Both the position numbers and the translations under genes were made by a program. Shown here one piece after another: positions 60,342 to 64,000 of a stretch of DNA of 64,000 nt. Source of the DNA: Pseudobdellovibrionaceae bacterium (GTDB taxonomy: Bacteria; Bdellovibrionota; Bdellovibrionia; Bdellovibrionales; UBA1609); NCBI GenBank assembly GCA_018663505.1, contig JABJQG010000052.1:1-64000 (forward strand), read 5' to 3'. The number at the start of each line of letters is the position of its first letter. Position 1 is the stretch's first letter. Below the pieces are notes generated by a model that saw only the letters and a list, made by a program, of their open reading frames with translations, was not told the origin of the DNA and searched no databases.

Positions 60342-60500
60342 TTATGTTATTGGCTTTTGAAAGCCTAAATCCTTATACAAATTCATTGCAGCATAATTTT
60401 CCACTGCAACAGTTAGCGCCACCTCCGTTTTATTAAATCTTCTAAGTTCATTCATGCTATTTAATTGACCTCTCCAGCAACTATAGCGTAAAAAACTAGC
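60342..60500 (-). pseudogene. C-terminal remnant of a GNAT acetyltransferase gene
   Basis: A minus-strand frame ending with TAA at 60342-60344 reads LRYSCWRGQLNSMNELRRF, then VALTVAVENYAAMNLYKDLG and FQKPIT. The LTV.VEN..A..LYK.LGF pattern is the signature end of GNAT N-acetyltransferases (last acetyl-CoA-binding helix and strand). The N-terminal two-thirds are missing: upstream, the frame meets a stop at the beginning of nadB (60514). So this is a truncated relic squeezed against nadB. Confidence 0.7.
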
Positions 60501-60513
60501 TTTAGGGGTAAAA

Positions 60514-62103
60514 ATGATTCAATTTTTAGTTATAGGGTCTGGCGTATCGGGTTTAAGTTTAGCGCTTAAATTAGCCTCCATTGGCAAAGTTGTGGTTATT
60601 GCTAAAACACAGTTGTCAGATGCTAACAGTCCTCTTGCCCAGGGTGGCATTGCCTCAGTAACACATGGGGGCGATTCTTTTGATAAACATATTCAAGATA
60701 CCCTAGTTGCTGGAAGTGGACTGTGTAATAAAGAAGTTGTGGTGGATGCTGTGGAACAAGCGCCTAGCCGCATTAAGGACCTTGTTCAGTGGGGGGTTAA
60801 CTTTGATACTTGTAATCTTGACACACTTTCTCTCACTAAAGAGGGGGGACATTCTAAAAGAAGAATTCTGCATGTGGCTGATAAAACCGGTTTGCATATT
60901 CACTCTCAGCTCTTAGCACGAGTACTAGAGCATTCAAATATTGAACTCAAAGAAAATCTTTTTGCCATGGACCTTTTAACCTCCTTGGAAACAAACCCCT
61001 TTGACCCTAGTGATGTACAATGTTTCGGAGCTAAATTTTTACATAGCCAAACTCAACAACAGATTACTCTATTAGCTCAGCACACTATTTTAGCTACTGG
61101 CGGCTCTGGTAAAACATACCTCTATACTTCTAACTGGAGTGGAGCCACCGGAGACGGCCTAGCCATGGCCCATCGATCTGGGGCTAAATTAGCCAATTTA
61201 GAATTTACCCAATTTCACCCCACATGCCTTTACCACCCACATGCACGTAATTTTTTAATCTCAGAGGCCATCAGAGGCGAAGGTGGCATTTTAATAAATT
61301 CTAAAGGCCAAGCCTTTATGAAAAATGAACACCCCCTAGAAGGCCTTGCTCCCAGAGATATTGTAGCAAGGGCCATCGATAAGGAAATGAAACGCTCTGG
61401 GCAAGACAATGTCTTCATAGATATCCGACATAAATCTAAATCCTATTTACAAGAACGCTTTCCACAGATTTTTATGAAGTGCTTAGAACACGGCATTGAT
61501 ATTTCTAAAGACCCAATCCCTGTGGTTCCTGCCGCTCACTACCAGTGTGGTGGCGTACTTACAGACAAATTTGGCAGAACTAGCATCCAACAGCTTTTTG
61601 CCGTGGGAGAAACCGCTTGCAACGGGCTGCACGGAGCAAACCGCCTTGCCTCAAACTCCCTATTAGACTGCCTCACTTCCTCTCATAATGTATACAAACA
61701 CATTGGTTCTAAAAGTAACAATATGGATATTTCTAAAGCTAAACTCCACACACCAAATAACGAAAAGCATGAAACCATAACGTCAGAAATTAACGATGAC
61801 GAACTCATTTTAGTCACTCACCTTTGGGAGGAAATTCGTCGTCTCATGTGGAACTATGTCGGCATAGTACGATCCACGCAGAGGCTACGCTTAGCACAAA
61901 GTCGCATTCAAAATATTCAAAATGAAATTGATCAACTCTATTCCCACTTTCATAAACACAAAAACATAGAGGAATTAAGAAACATCGCCCTTGTGGCAGA
62001 ACTCACCATTAAAGCAGCACTAAAAAGAAAAGAATCAAGAGGCATACACTTTCACATGGACTACCCTGAAAAAAACAAAACTGCTATAAACACCGTTCTG
62101 TAG
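60514..62103 (+). CDS. nadB: L-aspartate oxidase
   Basis: FAD enzyme that oxidises aspartate to iminoaspartate in de novo NAD synthesis. 529 aa with the FAD GxGxxG start FLVIGSGVSGLSLALKLA, then SPLAQGGIASV, HTILATGGSGKTYLYTSN, TGDGLAMAHRSGAKLANLEFTQFHPT, VPAAHYQCGGV (capping and active-site His/Arg region) and LHGANRLASNSLLDCL. The C-terminal helical domain (LWEEIRRLMWNYVGIVRS) is complete. AGGGGTAAAA precedes the ATG. nadA and nadC are not adjacent. Confidence 0.96.
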   Translation: MIQFLVIGSGVSGLSLALKLASIGKVVVIAKTQLSDANSPLAQGGIASVTHGGDSFDKHIQDTLVAGSGLCNKEVVVDAVEQAPSRIKDLVQWGVNFDTCNLDTLSLTKEGGHSKRRILHVADKTGLHIHSQLLARVLEHSNIELKENLFAMDLLTSLETNPFDPSDVQCFGAKFLHSQTQQQITLLAQHTILATGGSGKTYLYTSNWSGATGDGLAMAHRSGAKLANLEFTQFHPTCLYHPHARNFLISEAIRGEGGILINSKGQAFMKNEHPLEGLAPRDIVARAIDKEMKRSGQDNVFIDIRHKSKSYLQERFPQIFMKCLEHGIDISKDPIPVVPAAHYQCGGVLTDKFGRTSIQQLFAVGETACNGLHGANRLASNSLLDCLTSSHNVYKHIGSKSNNMDISKAKLHTPNNEKHETITSEINDDELILVTHLWEEIRRLMWNYVGIVRSTQRLRLAQSRIQNIQNEIDQLYSHFHKHKNIEELRNIALVAELTIKAALKRKESRGIHFHMDYPEKNKTAINTVL

Positions 62104-62123
62104 TGAGCAGTCATTCAATGAAA

Positions 62124-62630
62124 TTACCTAAATAACAAACCCACATTTATATATAAAGAAGTCCCAGGTGTAGCCATAAACTTCATGTCCACTCTTACCC
62201 AGGTAGAACGGCCAATTTGAGACATTACGCCTCCCCCAACATGACCACCACCATACACATTTGCACTTTGGCCAATGCCTTCATAACGAGTAACATCAGC
62301 GCCAACATAAATAATCCCAACTAAATCTTCAATTTTCATTTCAGTTCTCATGCTTAGTTCCAAGCCACTCCAGTTTACACCTTCACCACTACCAAGAATA
62401 ACTCCTGACTCCACAGTAGGACCTCCACCTGGCAAAGCATAACCCACTCTTAAACCCCAAAGCGGTAAAATTTCCGTAGCCCCATCCACCTGATTGGGCA
62501 ACAAACGCCCCATATGAAACCCATACTCTAAACCTTTTTCACCAGCCGCTTCATCCTGAGCAAAGACAGGCTGAACAAAAAGCATCATCACTAAACTTAA
62601 AACTACCTTATTGAATTTCATCATAAACAT
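62124..62630 (-). CDS. Small predicted outer-membrane beta-barrel protein
   Basis: 168 aa with a signal peptide (FNKVVLSLVMMLFVQPVFA, from M1 or M4) and a Gly-rich beta pattern: LEYGFHMGRLLPNQVDGA, WGLRVGYALPGGG, IIYVGADVTRYEG, and a closing LYINVGLLFR. No specific family is recognised. It is convergent with nadB, with 20 bp between the stops. Upstream (62631-63045) is a 415-bp region holding the MITE-like palindrome. Confidence 0.75.
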   Translation of the reverse strand: MFMMKFNKVVLSLVMMLFVQPVFAQDEAAGEKGLEYGFHMGRLLPNQVDGATEILPLWGLRVGYALPGGGPTVESGVILGSGEGVNWSGLELSMRTEMKIEDLVGIIYVGADVTRYEGIGQSANVYGGGHVGGGVMSQIGRSTWVRVDMKFMATPGTSLYINVGLLFR

Positions 62631-63045
62631 TATTCTAAAACTAAAGCAGTGAGGCGTCGAGCCCTACACTATGCCAATGTCTGTAAAATATTCATTTTTT
62701 TTTAAACCAATCCAATTAATTGAATTTAAAGGGTGTACTTCACTCAAAGAACAGACTTACATCTTGGCTAGTTAAAAAATTAGTCCTGGAATACACCTAA
62801 ATCATCTCATTAAAATCTAATCATTCCAGGTAAGCCTTTCGCATGGGGCTCTGACAAGCTGGAGGCGCTCACCCGCAGGGTGATGTCAGCAAGGCAGGAG
62901 CCGTGCCCTATGCGAAAGGCTTACCTGGAATGATTAGATTTAAATGAGATGATTTAGGATACATATGATCATAATTCTTAAAAAAGCCATGTCTTAAATT
63001 TCAGTTTTTGTTGAGTAAATCCATGAAACAGCATAGATTAGAAGA
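62631..63045. other. 415-bp intergenic region containing the MITE-like element
   Basis: Gene-free region between the divergent outer-membrane protein and hydrolase genes. Its main content is the 163-bp palindromic element at 62796-62958. The flanks are AT-rich and should hold both promoters. The hydrolase ATG has only a weak AGAAG ribosome site. Confidence 0.6.
62796..62958. mobile_element. MITE-like 163-bp inverted-repeat element with 5-bp target duplication
   Basis: The arms 62796-62849 and 62905-62958 are 54-bp inverted copies with only two mismatches, starting CCTAAATCATC. The 55-nt centre forms further stems (CTGACA with TGTCAG; CACCC with GGGTG). ATACA lies directly outside each end (62791-62795 and 62959-62963), as expected from a 5-bp target-site duplication. 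There is no coding sequence inside. As RNA it would fold into one very long hairpin. Likely a non-autonomous transposable element; the partner transposase is not in this window. Confidence 0.8.
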
Positions 63046-63906
63046 ATGACTGAACGATTCGAATCTCACTTTAAATCCTTTGATGACACTGAACTCTTTC
63101 TCCAGGCATGGACCACTAAAAATCCGGTGGGCTCCCTACTCATATGCCATGGAGTCTGTGAACACTCGGAACCTTATGCGGAACTCGCTCAATTTCTAAA
63201 TAAAAACCACTGGAATGTATATGCGGTTGATTTAAGAGGCCATGGCCGTTCCGATGGAAAACGTGGCTATGTTAAGCATTTTTCTGAATTTGAAAAAGAC
63301 CTGCATGCATTTATTAATGTTGTAGACAAAGAGTACCATAAAGCTGGTTTACCCTTAATCTTACTGGGACACTCTATGGGCGGCCTTGTATCTTTAAAAA
63401 GCTTAATATCTTTTGGTAATCAAAACCTCACAGCCTTGTGCCTAAGCGCGCCTGCTCTTGGTATTTCCACTCATGTTCCGCCATGGAAGCACAAAGCCGC
63501 AGAGGTTTTATCTGACTGGGCCCCAAAGGTAACCCTTCATAGTGAAATCAATTACGAAGATCTCTCTCGTGACCCAGAAGTTTTAGCATCATACCCAAAG
63601 GACGCTCTCAGGCATCAAAAAATATCACCTCGCCTGTACCTTGGAATGAACCAAGCTTTTTCAAGCTTCCCTCAATTTGCCAATGCCATCACTCTTCCTC
63701 TCTTTATTCAAATCCCTGAGAAAGACCCGGTGGTAGATTCCGAAGCCACACAAATGGTTTTTGAAATCCTAGGGTCTAAAAGTAAAAAAATTAAAGTCTA
63801 TAAGAATCGTAAACATGAAATATTTAATGACCTAGACAAAAACGAACCTCAACAAGACTTACTAGGCTTCATTAATCACTTTGCTCAACCCAAGGATACA
63901 AAATGA
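63046..63906 (+). CDS. Alpha/beta hydrolase, lysophospholipase / monoacylglycerol lipase type
   Basis: 286 aa serine hydrolase. Oxyanion region ICHGVCEHSEPYAELAQFL, VDLRGHGRSDGKRGYV, nucleophile elbow LGHSMGGLVS (Ser 110), then Asp in IPEKDPVVDS and His in YKNRKHEIFNDL: the complete triad in the hydrolase_4 (PldB/MGL) pattern. No signal peptide, so it is cytoplasmic or peripheral. It would release fatty acids from lysolipids or monoglycerides. Its stop overlaps the next lipoprotein ATG by 4 bases, so the two are coupled. Confidence 0.9.
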   Translation: MTERFESHFKSFDDTELFLQAWTTKNPVGSLLICHGVCEHSEPYAELAQFLNKNHWNVYAVDLRGHGRSDGKRGYVKHFSEFEKDLHAFINVVDKEYHKAGLPLILLGHSMGGLVSLKSLISFGNQNLTALCLSAPALGISTHVPPWKHKAAEVLSDWAPKVTLHSEINYEDLSRDPEVLASYPKDALRHQKISPRLYLGMNQAFSSFPQFANAITLPLFIQIPEKDPVVDSEATQMVFEILGSKSKKIKVYKNRKHEIFNDLDKNEPQQDLLGFINHFAQPKDTK

Positions 63907-64000
63907 AGCTAAAAGTACTTGTTATTTTTATGTCTATGGCCTTGTTAAGCGCTTGCTCTTCAAAACCCACTAAAAATACATCTGACATAAAACGTCCATC
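63903..64000 (+). CDS. Lipoprotein of unknown function (3' partial)
   Basis: The ATG at 63903 overlaps the hydrolase stop (ATGA) and opens MKLKVLVIFMSMALLSAC, a clear lipoprotein signal with lipobox LSAC (Cys 18), followed by SSKPTKNTSDIKRPS. The gene is cut by the window end, so the family cannot be judged. Confidence 0.8.
   Translation, partial: MKLKVLVIFMSMALLSACSSKPTKNTSDIKRP

Overview
The window looks like chromosomal DNA from a Gram-negative, AT-rich member of the Bdellovibrionota or a near relative (Bdellovibrio/Bacteriovorax-like). This is inferred from several traits seen together. They are a lysine-rich H1-like protein, many signal-peptide and lipoprotein genes of unknown function, a sigma-54 activator, complex I and Mla genes, and a gene cluster laid out like the Agl-Glt gliding motor of Myxococcus, which is known to have relatives in Bdellovibrio. 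No rRNA, tRNA, CRISPR array, phage or complete insertion sequence was recognised.

Layout. 1-4355: end of an H1-like gene with a terminator, a sigma-54 activator, and a divergent group of a Xer-type recombinase, a HAD phosphatase and an orphan prepilin-like protein. 4635-8335: a FecR-domain protein and a TPR plus beta-barrel protein. 8354-11138: a TetR regulator divergent from three small envelope genes. 11350-12828: a secreted protein with a GNAT-like stretch. 12825-21951: minus-strand operon nuoB-CD-E-F-G-I, a flippase-like membrane protein, an MgtE-like transporter and recO. 22130-26182: two lipoproteins, one with Ig-like repeats and two lectin-like (DUF1554-like) domains. 26205-27452: a divergent paralogue of the 11350 protein.

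27680-40076 is the centrepiece. It is an eleven-gene minus-strand cluster: GYF-PilZ protein, TolQ/AglR-like, two ExbD/TolR-like proteins, then genes in the order expected for gltD-E-F-G-H-I, and a coiled-coil protein. I read it as a proton-driven envelope machine of the gliding type with its stator, periplasmic TPR parts, FHA/TonB-like inner-membrane rod and outer-membrane barrel encoded together. 40510-42711 is a large unknown secreted protein. 42712-43191 carries nested inverted repeats. 43192-46033 is phnCDE.

46189-58723: a HAD protein facing a second long minus-strand operon, which runs histidine kinase, alr, mlaE, mlaF, mlaD, purH, GYF-TPR protein, secreted protein, HD-domain exoribonuclease, NUDIX hydrolase. 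It joins envelope lipid transport and cell-wall precursor supply with nucleotide metabolism. 58863-64000: small unknown genes, a degraded stretch with an acetyltransferase remnant just before nadB, an outer-membrane protein, a 163-bp MITE-like palindrome with a 5-bp target duplication, an alpha/beta hydrolase, and the start of a lipoprotein gene cut by the window edge.

Most start sites were chosen from Shine-Dalgarno spacing and 4-base stop/start overlaps. In several genes this moved the start inward from the longest open frame (mgtE, mlaE, alr, the histidine kinase, phnD, the HD-domain exoribonuclease, aglR-like, two lipoproteins).
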